From contig NZ_JAALJI010000018.1 of the NCBI RefSeq assembly GCF_011064595.1, forward strand, positions 1 to 64,000: a stretch of DNA of 64,000 nucleotides, in the 5' to 3' direction. Below are positions 50,624 to 60,273 of the stretch, one piece after another. The position numbers and the translations under genes were made by a program. This DNA comes from Paludisphaera soli (GTDB lineage Bacteria > Planctomycetota > Planctomycetia > Isosphaerales > Isosphaeraceae). Every line of letters starts with the position of its first letter. Position 1 is the stretch's first letter. The notes beneath the pieces were generated by a model. It ran no database searches, had not been told where the DNA came from, and saw only the letters and a program-made list of their open reading frames with translations.

Positions 50624-52393
50624 TCACCAGTCCTTGCCGCCCGCGCGAGTCTCGTCGGGCGGTTGCTCGTCGGGGAGGCGTCGCTTGCGGGCGTCGCGGA
50701 TCTGGTCGAGGGCCGCGTCGAGGCGTTCCTCGGGAGACGCGCCGGGCGGTGCGGGGGCGTCGCCGCCGGCGCCGCCCCCCTGGCGAGGGCTCGGGCGATC
50801 GCTCCCCTGCGGGTCCGCTGCCTCGTCGTCGCGAGAGTCGCCGTCGGGGTCGTCGCCCGGCCCCTCGTCCTGCTGGGCGTCGCTCGCCCGGGGCGCCGCG
50901 TCGGGGGGGGCGTCCGGGCTGGGGGCGTCCTCGTCGGGCCGGGAGAGGGCGGCGCGGAGCTGTTCGAGGGCGAAGCGGCGGTTCTCGGCGGCGTCGCGGC
51001 GGACGACGTCGAGGGCTTCGCCCGGGGCCCTGGACGCCAGGCACGAATCATAATGGCGGATCGCGCCCGGGAGGTCGCCGAGGCCGACCGCGACGTTGCC
51101 CAGCGCGTAGTCGATGCGGGTCCGCAGGGCGACGTCGGCCGGCTCGCGGGCCGCCTCATAGCGGGCGAGGGCTTCGGGGAGCCGGCCCAGCTGGTAGAGC
51201 GCCGCGGCGGCGTCGTAGGCGGGGACGGGGCTGGCGGGGACCTTCGCGGCGGCCTCGTCGAACGCGGCGAGGGCCTCGGCGAAACGGCCGGCGTCGTACT
51301 CGGCCCGGCCCCGAGCGACCAGCTCGGCGACGCCCCCCGGCGCGGGGCCGCCGGCCCCGAACTGCGTCATCGCGACCAGGCCGAAAACGGCGGCCCGCGC
51401 GGCGTTGCGGGGGGCGCTTCGAGGGCGTCCGCCGCGATCGCCGGGCCGGCAGGCGGCGATCAGGATCCCCACCGCGAGGGCCAGAAACAGGGGGAAGCGC
51501 TCGGGGCGTTCCCCGGCCCGCGACGCCCGTCGATGCGCCATGGCCACCGGCGCGATGCGTTCTCGATACAGCAGCCCCAGGTCGGCCGTGGCGAGTCCGA
51601 GCCTCACCGCCGCCCCACCGCTCCGCTCGGCGATCGCCCCCAGCGCCGCGTCGTCCCGCTTCGAGACCACCGTCTCGCCCTGATGGATCAGCGGCCCGTC
51701 GGGCTTCCCGGAGGGGACCGGGGCTCCGGACTCCGCGTCTCCCAGGGCGATCGTGTGGACGACGACCCCCTTCGCGATCGCCCGATCCAAGGGGCGTTCC
51801 CAGCGGCCCTCGTGGTCCTCGCCGTCGGAGAAGAGGACGACGGTCCGGCCCTCGTCGGGCTCGGCCGGGTCGAACGCCTCGACGGCCGCGTCGAGCGCCG
51901 CGCCGAGGTCGGTGCCGCCGGGCCTCGCATCGCCAGGGCGGAGCCGGTCCATCGCATCGACGACCGCGCCCATGTTCTGGGTGAGCGGGCAGCGCAAAAC
52001 GCCCCGGCCGGCGAACGCCACGACCGCCGAGCGGTTCGCGGAATCCCGCGCCAGGACCCCGATCAGCCCCTTCGCCGTCTCGACGGCCAGGCCCAGGCGG
52101 TTCGGCGTCGCGTCCTCGGCGGCCATGCTCCGGCTCACGTCGAAGGCAAGAACCACGTCGTGCCCAGGGCCGACGGCGTCCTCCGGCGCGAACCCGATCC
52201 GCGGCCGCGCCAGCGCCAGCACGGCGAGGCTCGCGGCGATCAGGATCCCGATCGAGCGGTCCCCCGGCGCGGAGCCCCAGCGGCCGAGCGTCCGCCACCC
52301 TCGTTCGCGGAGCCGGGCCGACCGCCAGGCCCAGAGGATCAAGGGGGGGAGGCCGAGCAGCAGCCACAGGCGCTCGGGGTTCTGGAAGTCCAT
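50624..52393 (-). CDS. Von Willebrand + TPR membrane protein (BatB/BatC fusion type)
   Basis: This 589-residue protein has an N-terminal span pair (LWLLLGLPPLILWAW; IGILIAASLAVLALARP) and a VWA domain with the metal-site motif DVSRSM (about 88-93), TDLG and SDGEDHEG. A second membrane segment (about 310-330) and a TPR-like region (GRAEYDAGRFAEALAAFDEA; YQLGRLPEALARYEAAREP) follow. The C-terminus is a long acidic/proline-rich disordered tail. This combines BatB and BatC roles. It lies between batA-like and batD-like genes with 9- and 30-base gaps. The operon is thought to act in envelope or oxidative-stress tolerance. Confidence 0.88.
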   Translation of the reverse strand: MDFQNPERLWLLLGLPPLILWAWRSARLRERGWRTLGRWGSAPGDRSIGILIAASLAVLALARPRIGFAPEDAVGPGHDVVLAFDVSRSMAAEDATPNRLGLAVETAKGLIGVLARDSANRSAVVAFAGRGVLRCPLTQNMGAVVDAMDRLRPGDARPGGTDLGAALDAAVEAFDPAEPDEGRTVVLFSDGEDHEGRWERPLDRAIAKGVVVHTIALGDAESGAPVPSGKPDGPLIHQGETVVSKRDDAALGAIAERSGGAAVRLGLATADLGLLYRERIAPVAMAHRRASRAGERPERFPLFLALAVGILIAACRPGDRGGRPRSAPRNAARAAVFGLVAMTQFGAGGPAPGGVAELVARGRAEYDAGRFAEALAAFDEAAAKVPASPVPAYDAAAALYQLGRLPEALARYEAAREPADVALRTRIDYALGNVAVGLGDLPGAIRHYDSCLASRAPGEALDVVRRDAAENRRFALEQLRAALSRPDEDAPSPDAPPDAAPRASDAQQDEGPGDDPDGDSRDDEAADPQGSDRPSPRQGGGAGGDAPAPPGASPEERLDAALDQIRDARKRRLPDEQPPDETRAGGKDW

Positions 52394-52423
52394 GACGCGG
52401 GGCCTCGGTTCGATCGGGGGTCG

Positions 52424-53428
52424 TCAGGGGAGCCGTCGCAGCCGGCCGCAGGTCAGCAGCCGGTCGAGCGCGAGCAGGCCGACGGCGGCGAACGCCCACG
52501 GGGCGAACTGTTCATCGTACCGCGTGCGGACCTCGTCGCGGATCTGGCTCTTTTCCAGGGCGTCGATCGTGCGGAAGACGTTGTCGAGGGCGTCGGCGTC
52601 GGTCGCGCGGAAGGATCGGCCGCCGGTGGTTTCCGCCAAGCGGTCGAGCAGCTCGACGTTCGGCCCCTCGCGCTCGGCGATCGTGGGCCGCCCGGCCGCG
52701 TCGACGCCGTGGACGACGCCCCCCTCGCGGCCGATCGCGATCGTGTGCAGCGTCACGCCGAGGTCGCGCGCCAGCTCCGCGGCGCGTTCGGGGGCCAGCG
52801 GCTTCGGCACGGCCGGCGCGTTGTTGCCGTCGGTTAACAGGATGAGCACCTTCCGGGCCGGCGAGGATTGCTGCAGGGCCTCCAGCGACCAGGCGATGGC
52901 GTCGCCGATGTTCGTGCCGTCGTCGCCCGGCCGGGCGGGTCGCACGGTTGCCGCCGTCTCGATCAGGAACCGGTGGTCGAGCGTCGGCGGGCAGGCGAGG
53001 TCGGGATAGTTGGCGAACGTCGTCAGCCCGATCAGGTCTTCGGGGCGGCCCTCCACGAACCGGGCGAAGGTCTCGCGCGCGGCCTCCAGTCGGGCGATCC
53101 GGCGGGTGTCGCGGTCGGCCGGGAAGTCGGCCGTGTTCATGCTGGAGCTTTGATCCATCGCCACGACGATCGCGACCCCCTTCGCCGCGATCCGCACCAC
53201 CCCGCCCACCGTCTGCGGCCGCGCCATCGCCACCGCCAAGGTCCCGATCGCCAGCCCCCTGAGCACCGCCGGGAGCCATGCCACCCAGACCCAAGGCGAG
53301 ACTCCCGCCCCGCCCCCCGCGAACCCCGACAGCCCCGGCCACGCCACCCGCCCGCGCATCCGCTCGCGAGCCAGCGGCAGGACCGCGAAGCCCAGGAGGA
53401 TGAGCCAGTACGGCTGGGCGAGTCGCAT
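52424..53428 (-). CDS. BatA-like von Willebrand domain membrane protein
   Basis: This 334-residue protein has two N-terminal spans (LAQPYWLILLGFAVLPLA; WVAWLPAVLRGLAIGTLAVA). Its VWA domain carries the MIDAS motif DQSSSM (about 107-112), GTNIGDAIAWSL and LTDGNNAPA, and a C-terminal span follows (PWAFAAVGLLALDRLL). The ATG at 53428 has GGGGAG 7 bases upstream; the ATG at 53476 adds a basic leader. The usual upstream partners (MoxR ATPase and DUF58 protein) are not in the window. A DUF3883 gene of different composition lies 79 bases upstream. Confidence 0.88.
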   Translation of the reverse strand: MRLAQPYWLILLGFAVLPLARERMRGRVAWPGLSGFAGGGAGVSPWVWVAWLPAVLRGLAIGTLAVAMARPQTVGGVVRIAAKGVAIVVAMDQSSSMNTADFPADRDTRRIARLEAARETFARFVEGRPEDLIGLTTFANYPDLACPPTLDHRFLIETAATVRPARPGDDGTNIGDAIAWSLEALQQSSPARKVLILLTDGNNAPAVPKPLAPERAAELARDLGVTLHTIAIGREGGVVHGVDAAGRPTIAEREGPNVELLDRLAETTGGRSFRATDADALDNVFRTIDALEKSQIRDEVRTRYDEQFAPWAFAAVGLLALDRLLTCGRLRRLP

Positions 53429-53507
53429 GATTTGTCTCCCCGCTTTTCGCTCCCTGCGGGTCGCTGTCGATCTCATGACGATTGCGGAAAACCGCTGTCA
53501 AGGTTCG

Positions 53508-54545
53508 CTATTCGAGGACTGAACATCTCGCCGCAACGGACTCTACGACGTTCAACGTTCTTCCCGATGTGCCCTTCCAGCACCCTGCTTCGTTCGAGTA
53601 AGAGAAAATCTCCAACGAAGGTTTGTCAAGGGCGTTGGTGACGATGCACAAGCGGTATGTCTGAGCATTTTGCGACATCGCCTGGTATTCGTTCGGGGTC
53701 AACTCGACTCGAGTTTCCCCCCCGCATAGGCCCTTTACTTCCAGCTTCAAGTCTCTGCCGTCCCGGCTCGCTTCGAGATCCCAGCCGACGTTATCTCGCT
53801 CGACCGAGCGAATCCGATAGTGGAGTTGGGCGTAGTGTGAAATTGTCAGGTCTATGGCCGCTTGCTCGACCCTCCGTCGAAGCAGCGGATCCGTTTGACG
53901 GTAACCTTGCTCCAAAATATCGGATGATGCGGTCGATTCTCTCGTTGCGATGTAGCGTAATAGGTCGATTCGGAATTGGCGGTTGAGTTCGTGGTCGTCT
54001 GCGTACCAGATATTGGCTTGGCCGAATCCGCCCCTCACTTGTTGCGGAACCGAGAAGACGCGCTCGTCCGGCGGGATCAGTATGGCGTCCTTTTCGTCGC
54101 ACGTGACGTAAAACCCCAGGTCCGCTCCTTCGTGAATCCGTGCCGAATCAAGAGGCGGCTGCTGCCACGATCGAAATATCGTCGCATTGTTATACCAGCC
54201 GAGGACGAACGCCCCTTGGCCCTGGAGCGTCGCCACCCAAACCGCTGTGACACCGGATATCGACTCGTCGTCGGGCTTTGCTCCAAGGCGCGTCAGGTTG
54301 ATTTGCGCATCGGTCCATTTGTCTCTTTTGCCCGGAGGCTGCACATAGCCGTACAAGTGGCCCCTGATAGGCAGGAAGTTGAATATCTCGTGGCCGAACC
54401 CATGGTCGGCGATGTACGAGCCGCCGCTCGAAATGGCGTCTCCACTGGTGATGCCCTGGTATCGTTCCATCCAGCCGACTCGGAACAAGATCAGTGGAAC
54501 ACCGAATGGATCCGCTGGCTCTGCTTCGGTGTGGGATGATGTCAT
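53508..54545 (-). CDS. DUF3883 (restriction-endonuclease-like) protein, lower-GC island
   Basis: This 345-residue protein has an N-terminal region of unknown fold (FGVPLILFRVGWMERYQGIT, FVLGWYNNATIFRSWQQPPL). Its C-terminal DUF3883 nuclease-like domain includes NVGWDLEASRDGRDLKLEVK, with an E-x-K core (KLEVKG) as in PD-(D/E)xK enzymes. Codon and base use are visibly more AT-rich than the surrounding genes, suggesting recent transfer. The ATG at 54545 is chosen for the GAGGG box; ATG at 54626 adds 27 residues. DUF3883 domains are often parts of defence or restriction systems. No partner gene is present here. Confidence 0.8.
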   Translation of the reverse strand: MTSSHTEAEPADPFGVPLILFRVGWMERYQGITSGDAISSGGSYIADHGFGHEIFNFLPIRGHLYGYVQPPGKRDKWTDAQINLTRLGAKPDDESISGVTAVWVATLQGQGAFVLGWYNNATIFRSWQQPPLDSARIHEGADLGFYVTCDEKDAILIPPDERVFSVPQQVRGGFGQANIWYADDHELNRQFRIDLLRYIATRESTASSDILEQGYRQTDPLLRRRVEQAAIDLTISHYAQLHYRIRSVERDNVGWDLEASRDGRDLKLEVKGLCGGETRVELTPNEYQAMSQNAQTYRLCIVTNALDKPSLEIFSYSNEAGCWKGTSGRTLNVVESVAARCSVLE

Positions 54546-54696
54546 GGCGGCCTGCCCTCTTCGGGTCGCATGGAAGTCGGCGGTCAATTGGACGGTGCCA
54601 ACAGGTTCTCGGGCCTCTGTCGTCACTTTGTCGATGATTGCCTCAATCGGGCTGAACCATAGCGTTCGCCGCCGCTGACCCCCGCTTGAAACGGCT

Positions 54697-55860
54697 TCAA
54701 CTCCGCTCCATCAGCCCCCGCTTGGCGGCCAGGGCGCGGGCGAGGGCCTGCTCGGGGCTGGGGTCGAGGACGGTGATGTGGCCCATCTTGCGGCCGGGCT
54801 TGGCGGTGCGCTTGCCGTAGAGGTGGAGCTTCACGCCGGGGTCGGACAGGGCGCGGGACCAGTTGGGCTCGCCGTCGGCCCAGACGTCGCCGAGGAGGTT
54901 GACCATCGCGGCCGGGGAGGCCAGGTCGCACGAGCCCAGGGGGAGGCCGCAGAGGGCCCGCACCTGCTGCTCGAACTGGCTGGTGTACGCGGCTTCCATC
55001 GTCAGGTGGCCCGAGTTGTGGGGGCGGGGGGCGATCTCGTTGACGAGGAGCCGGCCGGCCGCGGTCAGGAAGAACTCGACGCAGAGGACGCCCACGGCGT
55101 CGAGCGCCTGGGCCACGGCCAGGGCGGTCTCGCGGGCTTCCTGGGCGACGATCGGGCCCACGGGCGCGGGGGCCGTCGTGGTGGCCAGGATGTGCTTCTC
55201 ATGGTGGTTCAGGCCCACCGGGAAGGCGGCGGCCTGGCCGTCGCGGCCGCGGGCGACGACGACGGACGCCTCGGCTGCGAACTCGACCCAGCCCTCGGCC
55301 ACGCACGAGGTCTCGCCCAGGCTTCCCCAGGCGGACGCGGCGTCGGCCTCGCGCTCGACGAGGACCTGCCCCTTGCCGTCGTAGCCGGAGTCGGACGTCT
55401 TGAGGATCAGGGGCGTCCCCAGCTCGCGGACGGCCGTCGCCAGCTCGTCAGGCGTGCGGACCGGCCGCCAGGGGGCGTGGGGGATGCCGTGGCGGGCGAG
55501 GAACGTCTTCTCGCGGAGCCGGTTCTGGCTCACCCAGAGCGTCCGCCAGCCGGGCCGGACGATCCGACGCCGCGCCAGCCAGCGCAGCGCGGGGGCCGAG
55601 ACGTTCTCGAACTCGACCGTCACGGCCTCGGCCCGATCGGCCAGCGCGCGGAGCGCGGGCAGGTGGTCGGGGGGGCCGAGCACGGTCCAGTTGGCGACCT
55701 GCGCGGCGGGGGTCTCGGCCGTGGCGCTGAGCACGCCGGCCTCGTAGCCCATGCGCTGGGCGGCCTGGATGAACATCCGCCCGAGCTGGCCGCTGCCGAT
55801 CACCGCGATCGACGCGGGGGGATGCAGGACGCCGTCGCTCGCGTCGTTTCCGGCGCTCAT
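54697..55860 (-). CDS. purK: N5-carboxyaminoimidazole ribonucleotide synthase
   Basis: This 387-residue ATP-grasp enzyme converts AIR, ATP and bicarbonate to N5-CAIR in purine synthesis. The N-terminal [20 protein letters not shown], the ATP-grasp [18 protein letters not shown] and the C-terminal [18 protein letters not shown], then [18 protein letters not shown] are all present. Its start overlaps the purE stop by 4 bases, so the pair is translationally coupled. Length is normal and no anomalies were seen. Confidence 0.96.
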   Translation of the reverse strand: MSAGNDASDGVLHPPASIAVIGSGQLGRMFIQAAQRMGYEAGVLSATAETPAAQVANWTVLGPPDHLPALRALADRAEAVTVEFENVSAPALRWLARRRIVRPGWRTLWVSQNRLREKTFLARHGIPHAPWRPVRTPDELATAVRELGTPLILKTSDSGYDGKGQVLVEREADAASAWGSLGETSCVAEGWVEFAAEASVVVARGRDGQAAAFPVGLNHHEKHILATTTAPAPVGPIVAQEARETALAVAQALDAVGVLCVEFFLTAAGRLLVNEIAPRPHNSGHLTMEAAYTSQFEQQVRALCGLPLGSCDLASPAAMVNLLGDVWADGEPNWSRALSDPGVKLHLYGKRTAKPGRKMGHITVLDPSPEQALARALAAKRGLMERS

Positions 55861-56354
55861 CGGGGCGATTCTCCCACGGCGTCGGTCTGGGCCTGGCGGA
55901 ACGCGGCGAGGGCCTCGCGGACCGCCGGGTGCTTGCGGGCGAGGATCGCCGCCGCGAAGAGCGCCGCATTGGCCGCGCCCGAGGCCCCGATGGCCAGCGT
56001 GCCGACCGGCACCCCGCGCGGCATCTGGACGATCGACAGGAGCGAGTCGATCCCCTTGAGGGTCTTGCTCTCCACCGGCACGCCGAGCACGGGCAGGATC
56101 GTGATGGCCGCCAGCATGCCCGGCAGGTGCGCGGCGCCGCCGGCCCCGGCGATGATGAGTTCCAGGCCGCGGCCCTCGGCCTCGCGGCCGTAGGCGAACA
56201 GGCGGTCGGGCGTGCGGTGGGCGGAGACCACGCGGGCCTCGTGGGGGATCTTCAGCTCGTCCAGCAGCTCGGACGCGTGCCGCATCGTCTCCCAGTCGGA
56301 CTTGCTCCCCATCACCACGCCGACGAGGGGGGGTTCGCTCGGTTGCTCGGTCAT
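55857..56354 (-). CDS. purE: N5-carboxyaminoimidazole ribonucleotide mutase
   Basis: This 165-residue protein converts N5-CAIR to CAIR. Family motifs are [26 protein letters not shown] (catalytic His/Arg region), [20 protein letters not shown] and [20 protein letters not shown]. The length is typical of class I PurE. It is the first gene of the purE-purK pair and is followed by purK with a 4-base overlap. It is about 45 bases downstream of the MOSC gene on the same strand. Confidence 0.96.
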   Translation of the reverse strand: MTEQPSEPPLVGVVMGSKSDWETMRHASELLDELKIPHEARVVSAHRTPDRLFAYGREAEGRGLELIIAGAGGAAHLPGMLAAITILPVLGVPVESKTLKGIDSLLSIVQMPRGVPVGTLAIGASGAANAALFAAAILARKHPAVREALAAFRQAQTDAVGESPR

Positions 56355-56399
56355 GACCCTCTCTTCAACTGCGGCCTTCGTCGTCGCGATTTCCCGAAG

Positions 56400-56879
56400 T
56401 CACTCCGCCGTCGCGATCGGATCGCCGACGCGGATGACGCCCCCTTCGATCACCTGCGCCCGCAGCCCGCCCCGGTTCGATAAGGCCTTCAGGACGCCCG
56501 GCCGGGTGAGTGATTCCAGGTGGTCGCACGGGTCGCAGAGCCGGAGCCCCTTGAGCCGCACGGCGCCGACGCGGAACTCGCGACCGACGAGCGGGTTCAG
56601 GGCGACGCCCCGGGTCAGGATGTTCCGACGCGATTCCAGGGGAGTCAGCTCGATCCCGTCCTGGTTCACGCCCGCTACGGCCTCGGATTCGATCAGGGTC
56701 ACCTCGCGGTCGGGGCCGTTCTTCCGCGCGGGGCGGCCCTCGCGACGGTACTTGCGATCGCCTTGCAGCCCGTGCTCGACGACCGCTACGACCTCGTCGA
56801 CGGCCTGCATGGGCTCGCCCGTCTCCGGGCCGATGAACAGGGCGGTCACCGAACCGGCCCCGGCTGTCGTCTCCGTCAT
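56400..56879 (-). CDS. MOSC-domain protein
   Basis: This 159-residue MOSC (molybdenum cofactor sulfurase C-terminal type) protein shows VTALFIGPETGEPMQAVDEV, GLQGDRKYRREG, EVTLIESEAV and the conserved C-terminal CDPCDHLE with cysteine. Stand-alone MOSC proteins may carry sulfur or bind molybdenum cofactor-related ligands. The ATG at 56879 follows GAGGAG; the ATG at 56927 adds a basic stretch. It is probably co-transcribed with purE and purK. Confidence 0.88.
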   Translation of the reverse strand: MTETTAGAGSVTALFIGPETGEPMQAVDEVVAVVEHGLQGDRKYRREGRPARKNGPDREVTLIESEAVAGVNQDGIELTPLESRRNILTRGVALNPLVGREFRVGAVRLKGLRLCDPCDHLESLTRPGVLKALSNRGGLRAQVIEGGVIRVGDPIATAE

Positions 56880-57020
56880 GGCGCGGCGTCTCCTCGGTCG
56901 ATTCGCGGCGGGGGACTTGACACTCATTCGGACGTCCGCCGCCGCCTCTTCAACCTATTATCCGCCTCGCGGGCGGGTCTGCCCACCTCGTTTCGGGATG
57001 CGCCGGGGCTTTCGGGCGAA

Positions 57021-57049
57021 TTGACCGGGCCGGTCGTCGGGGTCACAAT
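57021..57049 (+). promoter_or_regulatory. Sigma-70-type promoter of the oxidoreductase gene
   Basis: TTGACC (57021-57026) and CACAAT (57044-57049) are exactly 17 bases apart. GGGAGG follows at 57079-57084 and the ATG at 57092. Confidence 0.55.
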
Positions 57050-57091
57050 GAGGCCCGTTCGCGGGGCACACGCCAAAGGGAGGTCGGGCGG

Positions 57092-58219
57092 ATGACGGAA
57101 GAGCAGGAAGTTCGGATCGGGGTGGTCGGCTGCGGGGGCTTCGGGCTCTACGCGCTGCAGCAGTACGAGCAGGTCCCCGGCGTCCGGCCGGTGGCGATGG
57201 CCGGCACGGCGCGCGAGGCGTCCATCGCCGCGGCCAGGCGCTACGGCATCCCGGACGTGCAATCGGTCGAGTCGCTCCTGGCCCGCGAGGACGTCGACCT
57301 GGTGTACATCGCCACGCCGCCGTTTTTGCACCACGAGCAGGCGATCCAGGCCCTGCGCGCCGGCAAGCACGTCGTCTGCGAGAAGCCGCTGGCGATGTCG
57401 GTCGAGCAGGCCGACGAGATGATCGCCGAGGCCCGCCGCGCCGACCGCCTGCTGACGGCCAACCTGATGCAGCGCTACAACCCGGTGTACGACGCCGTCT
57501 CGCGGCTCATCGCCGACAAGGTCCTGGGCGAGCCGATCCACGGCTTCTTCGAGAACTACGCCTCCGACGAGAATCTCGGCCCCGAGCACTGGTTCTGGGA
57601 CCGCGAGAAGAGCGGCGGGATCTTCGTCGAGCACGGCGTCCATTTCTTCGACCTCTTCGCCGGCTGGCTCGGCCAGGGTCGGGTCGTCGCCGCCCAGCGC
57701 GGGCTCCGGCCCGGCTCGGCGAAGCCGATCGAGGAGCAGGTCCAGTGCTCGGTCCGCTATCCGAACGACGTGCTCATCAACTTCTACCACGGCTTCCACC
57801 AGCCCGGCCGGATGGACCGCCAGGAGATGCGGATCGTCTTCGAACGCGGCGACGTGACTCTCTACGGCTGGATCCCGACCGTCGTGAAGGTCCACGCCGT
57901 CGCCGACGAGGCCCAGACCCGCGCCCTCCGCGAGATCTTCCCCGGCGCCCGGCTGGACTGCACCGCGAGCTACGCCCCCAAGGACCGCGCCTGCGCCGCC
58001 CGTCACAAGACGCTTGACGTGTACCAGAACCTGGATTTGACCTGGGGCGAGGGCGTGATCAAGTCGCATCGCTACGGCGAGCTGCTGCGGGCGGTGATGA
58101 CCGACCAGGTCGCCTGGATCCGCGACCGCTCTCACCGCCGCAAGATCACCGAGATGAACGGCCGCGACTCCCTGGCCCTCGCCTGCGAGGCCGACCGGCT
58201 GGCGCAGGCCTCGGCGTGA
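57092..58219 (+). CDS. Gfo/Idh/MocA-family oxidoreductase
   Basis: This 375-residue NAD(P)-dependent sugar/cyclitol oxidoreductase has the Rossmann start IGVVGCGGFGLYALQQYEQV. The central CEKPLAMSVEQADEM motif (catalytic Lys) and the C-terminal dinucleotide-sugar part FVEHGVHFFDLFAGWLG follow. The substrate is unknown. It stands alone with its own promoter; the next gene downstream is a 143-residue hypothetical about 100 bases away. Confidence 0.93.
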   Translation: MTEEQEVRIGVVGCGGFGLYALQQYEQVPGVRPVAMAGTAREASIAAARRYGIPDVQSVESLLAREDVDLVYIATPPFLHHEQAIQALRAGKHVVCEKPLAMSVEQADEMIAEARRADRLLTANLMQRYNPVYDAVSRLIADKVLGEPIHGFFENYASDENLGPEHWFWDREKSGGIFVEHGVHFFDLFAGWLGQGRVVAAQRGLRPGSAKPIEEQVQCSVRYPNDVLINFYHGFHQPGRMDRQEMRIVFERGDVTLYGWIPTVVKVHAVADEAQTRALREIFPGARLDCTASYAPKDRACAARHKTLDVYQNLDLTWGEGVIKSHRYGELLRAVMTDQVAWIRDRSHRRKITEMNGRDSLALACEADRLAQASA

Positions 58220-58320
58220 TGGTGCACCTTCACCCCAGGCGAGGGGATGGACGACTGGAGGGCCGCCGGACTCGCCCCTTCGCCCCATGGGCGAGGCCGG
58301 TTCCTGGGATGGTGAGGCCG

Positions 58321-58752
58321 ATGTTCATCAAATATATGTATGTCGAGGACAGGCGCAGAGGATCGAACGTCTACGACGGCGAGGAGATCGGCTCGTTCTC
58401 GACGGTCCTGGAGGCGCTCGACAGCCTGGACAGGGGTCGTCGTCCCCTCCTGTTGGTTTCCGAGGCGGCGCCGGAACCAGGGTCGGGATACCCCTATTCT
58501 GGGAAGGCCATGGAAGTCGCAAGCGGCCCCGACGGTTATACGTGCACGGTGTATGCGCACGAGGGCGGCGAAACGTTCGTCATGTCGTCGGGCGGCGAGG
58601 GGGCCGGTGGTTTCAGGATGATCAACCGTCCGTATCCGGACGAAGTCCCCGCCGATCAGGTCGTCAGCAAGAGTCAGGCGATCGAATCGCTCGAGCGATT
58701 CGCGAAAGACGGCGGCATGGCTGGCGGCTTCCGGTGGATAAAGTATCCCTAG
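58321..58752 (+). CDS. Hypothetical protein (143 aa)
   Basis: This soluble protein begins MFIKYMYVEDRRRGSNVYDG, contains SSGGEGAGGFRMINRPYP and ends MAGGFRWIKYP. I do not recognise a family; it faintly resembles small immunity-type proteins with a beta-rich core, but nothing decisive is seen. The ATG at 58321 is preferred; a longer frame to 58216 is low-complexity. Codon use is slightly less GC-biased than in neighbours. Confidence 0.55.
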   Translation: MFIKYMYVEDRRRGSNVYDGEEIGSFSTVLEALDSLDRGRRPLLLVSEAAPEPGSGYPYSGKAMEVASGPDGYTCTVYAHEGGETFVMSSGGEGAGGFRMINRPYPDEVPADQVVSKSQAIESLERFAKDGGMAGGFRWIKYP

Positions 58753-58923
58753 ACGTTTACGCCGCCGCCGGCCTGGACGGCCGGGATCTGGACGCCCACC
58801 CGGTCGCGCGATCGTCGACGGTGGATTTCGATCGCGACGTGCGGCCTTTCGAAATAGCTGGAGCCGGCCGGCGGGTCGGTTCCATAGCCGGCCCTACGCC
58901 GACAGACACCGATGGAGCGATCC

Positions 58924-59988
58924 ATGATCCTGCCGCGACGATTCGAGAAGCTGCTGCTGACCCCGGCCGACGTGAAGCCTTCGCGCGAGGACTTCGAGGT
59001 CGTCGGCGTCTTCAATCCCGGCGTGATCCGCGCGGGGGGCGAGGTCATGATGCTCGTCCGGGTGGCCGAGCGTCCGCGCGAGGTGCGGCCGGGGTTCACC
59101 CCCCTGCCCCGCTGGGACGCCGACGCGGGGCTGACGGTCGACTGGACGCCGGACGACGAGCTGCGCCCGATCGACCCCCGCGTGGTCGAGCGCAAGGCCG
59201 ACGGGCTGGTCCGGCTGACGTTCACGTCGCACCTGCAGGTCGTCCGCCTGGGGGACGGCCGCTCCGTCCGCGAGGCGACCGGCGTCCGGTTCGTCCCGGA
59301 GGGGGAGATCGAGGAGTTCGGCGTCGAGGACCCGCGGCTCACCGAGCTGGACGGGCGCTACTATTTCACTTATGTGTCGGTGTCGCGCCACGGGGCCTGC
59401 ACGTCGCTGGCGTCGACGGTCGACTTCCGGAGCTTCGAGCGGCACGGCGTGATCTTCTGCTCCGAGAACAAGGACGTGGTGCTCTTCCCCGAGCGGATCG
59501 GCGGCGCGTTCGCGGCGATCCACCGGCCGAACCCGGCGACGCCGTTCAACCGCCCCGAGATGTGGGTGGCTTCCTCGCCCGACCTGAAGCACTGGGGACG
59601 CCACGCCTGCCTCCACGGCGGCGGCGGCTCGTGGGAGTCCGGCCGCGTCGGCGCGGGCACGCCCCCCGTCCGGGTGGAAGAAGGTTGGCTGGAGATCTAC
59701 CACGGCAACCGCCGGCCGACGAAGCCGGGCGAGGTCGGTGCCTACTCCACCGGCGTCCTCCTGCTCGACCGCGACGACCCCTCGCGCGTGCTCGCCCGCA
59801 CCCCCGGCTCGATCTTCGAGCCCACCGCCGACTTCGAGCGCCGGGGATTCGTGGACGACGTGGTTTTCCCCACCGGGATCGTCGAGTCCCCGGACGGCTG
59901 GCTCGTCTACTACGGCGCGGCCGATTCGTCCACCGCCGTCGTCGAGTTCGGGCGGGACGACCTGATGGGGACGCTGGCGGCGGTCTGA
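58924..59988 (+). CDS. GH130-family glycoside phosphorylase/hydrolase (short form)
   Basis: This 354-residue five-bladed propeller enzyme is of the GH130 type, typically an inverting phosphorylase of beta-mannosides. Hallmarks are NPGVIRAGGEVMMLVRVAER, FGVEDPRLTELDGRYYFTYV (catalytic Asp region), HRPNPATPFNRPEMWVASSP and VDDVVFPTGIVESPDGWLVY. The ATG at 58924 has GGAG 6 bases upstream; ATG at 58912 is an alternative start. It is encoded toward a second GH130 and a GT4 gene on the other strand. The exact donor cannot be determined. Confidence 0.9.
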   Translation: MILPRRFEKLLLTPADVKPSREDFEVVGVFNPGVIRAGGEVMMLVRVAERPREVRPGFTPLPRWDADAGLTVDWTPDDELRPIDPRVVERKADGLVRLTFTSHLQVVRLGDGRSVREATGVRFVPEGEIEEFGVEDPRLTELDGRYYFTYVSVSRHGACTSLASTVDFRSFERHGVIFCSENKDVVLFPERIGGAFAAIHRPNPATPFNRPEMWVASSPDLKHWGRHACLHGGGGSWESGRVGAGTPPVRVEEGWLEIYHGNRRPTKPGEVGAYSTGVLLLDRDDPSRVLARTPGSIFEPTADFERRGFVDDVVFPTGIVESPDGWLVYYGAADSSTAVVEFGRDDLMGTLAAV

Positions 59989-60007
59989 CGGCCCGGCCGA
60001 GCCCGCA

Positions 60008-60229
60008 TCAGGTCCGCGACCTCGGGTCCCGGCCGATGGTCCGCCGGGCGGCGTCGGCCAGGCCGTCGGCGACGGTCCGGTGGGCCTCGTCGCGTTCGGC
60101 GTCGGTCTGGTTCTCGGCGTCCCAGAGGGCGAGGACCTCGTCGAGGGTCAGGTCGTTGCCGGGGTCGACGAGCTTGGCGTCGAGGAACGCCCGGAAGGCG
60201 GCGAGGTTGTTGTAGCGGTCGGTGGGCAT
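60008..60229 (-). CDS. Small conserved hypothetical protein (73 aa)
   Basis: The product MPTDRYNNLAAFRAFLDAKL continues with LTLDEVLALWDAENQTDAER and ends in an arginine-rich tail. It looks like a small helical protein. It sits between two GH130 genes, converging with the short GH130 and following the long GH130 on its strand (44 bases). No family is recognised. Confidence 0.7.
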   Translation of the reverse strand: MPTDRYNNLAAFRAFLDAKLVDPGNDLTLDEVLALWDAENQTDAERDEAHRTVADGLADAARRTIGRDPRSRT

Positions 60230-60273
60230 GGGGCCCTTCTCTCCCTCCCGAATCCTGGCACGCGAAGCCGGGC

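Noticed and set aside
58206-58300. Further REP-like copy near CACCTTCACCCCAGG
   Set aside because: It resembles the repeat family only loosely and cannot be separated from chance in such GC-rich DNA.
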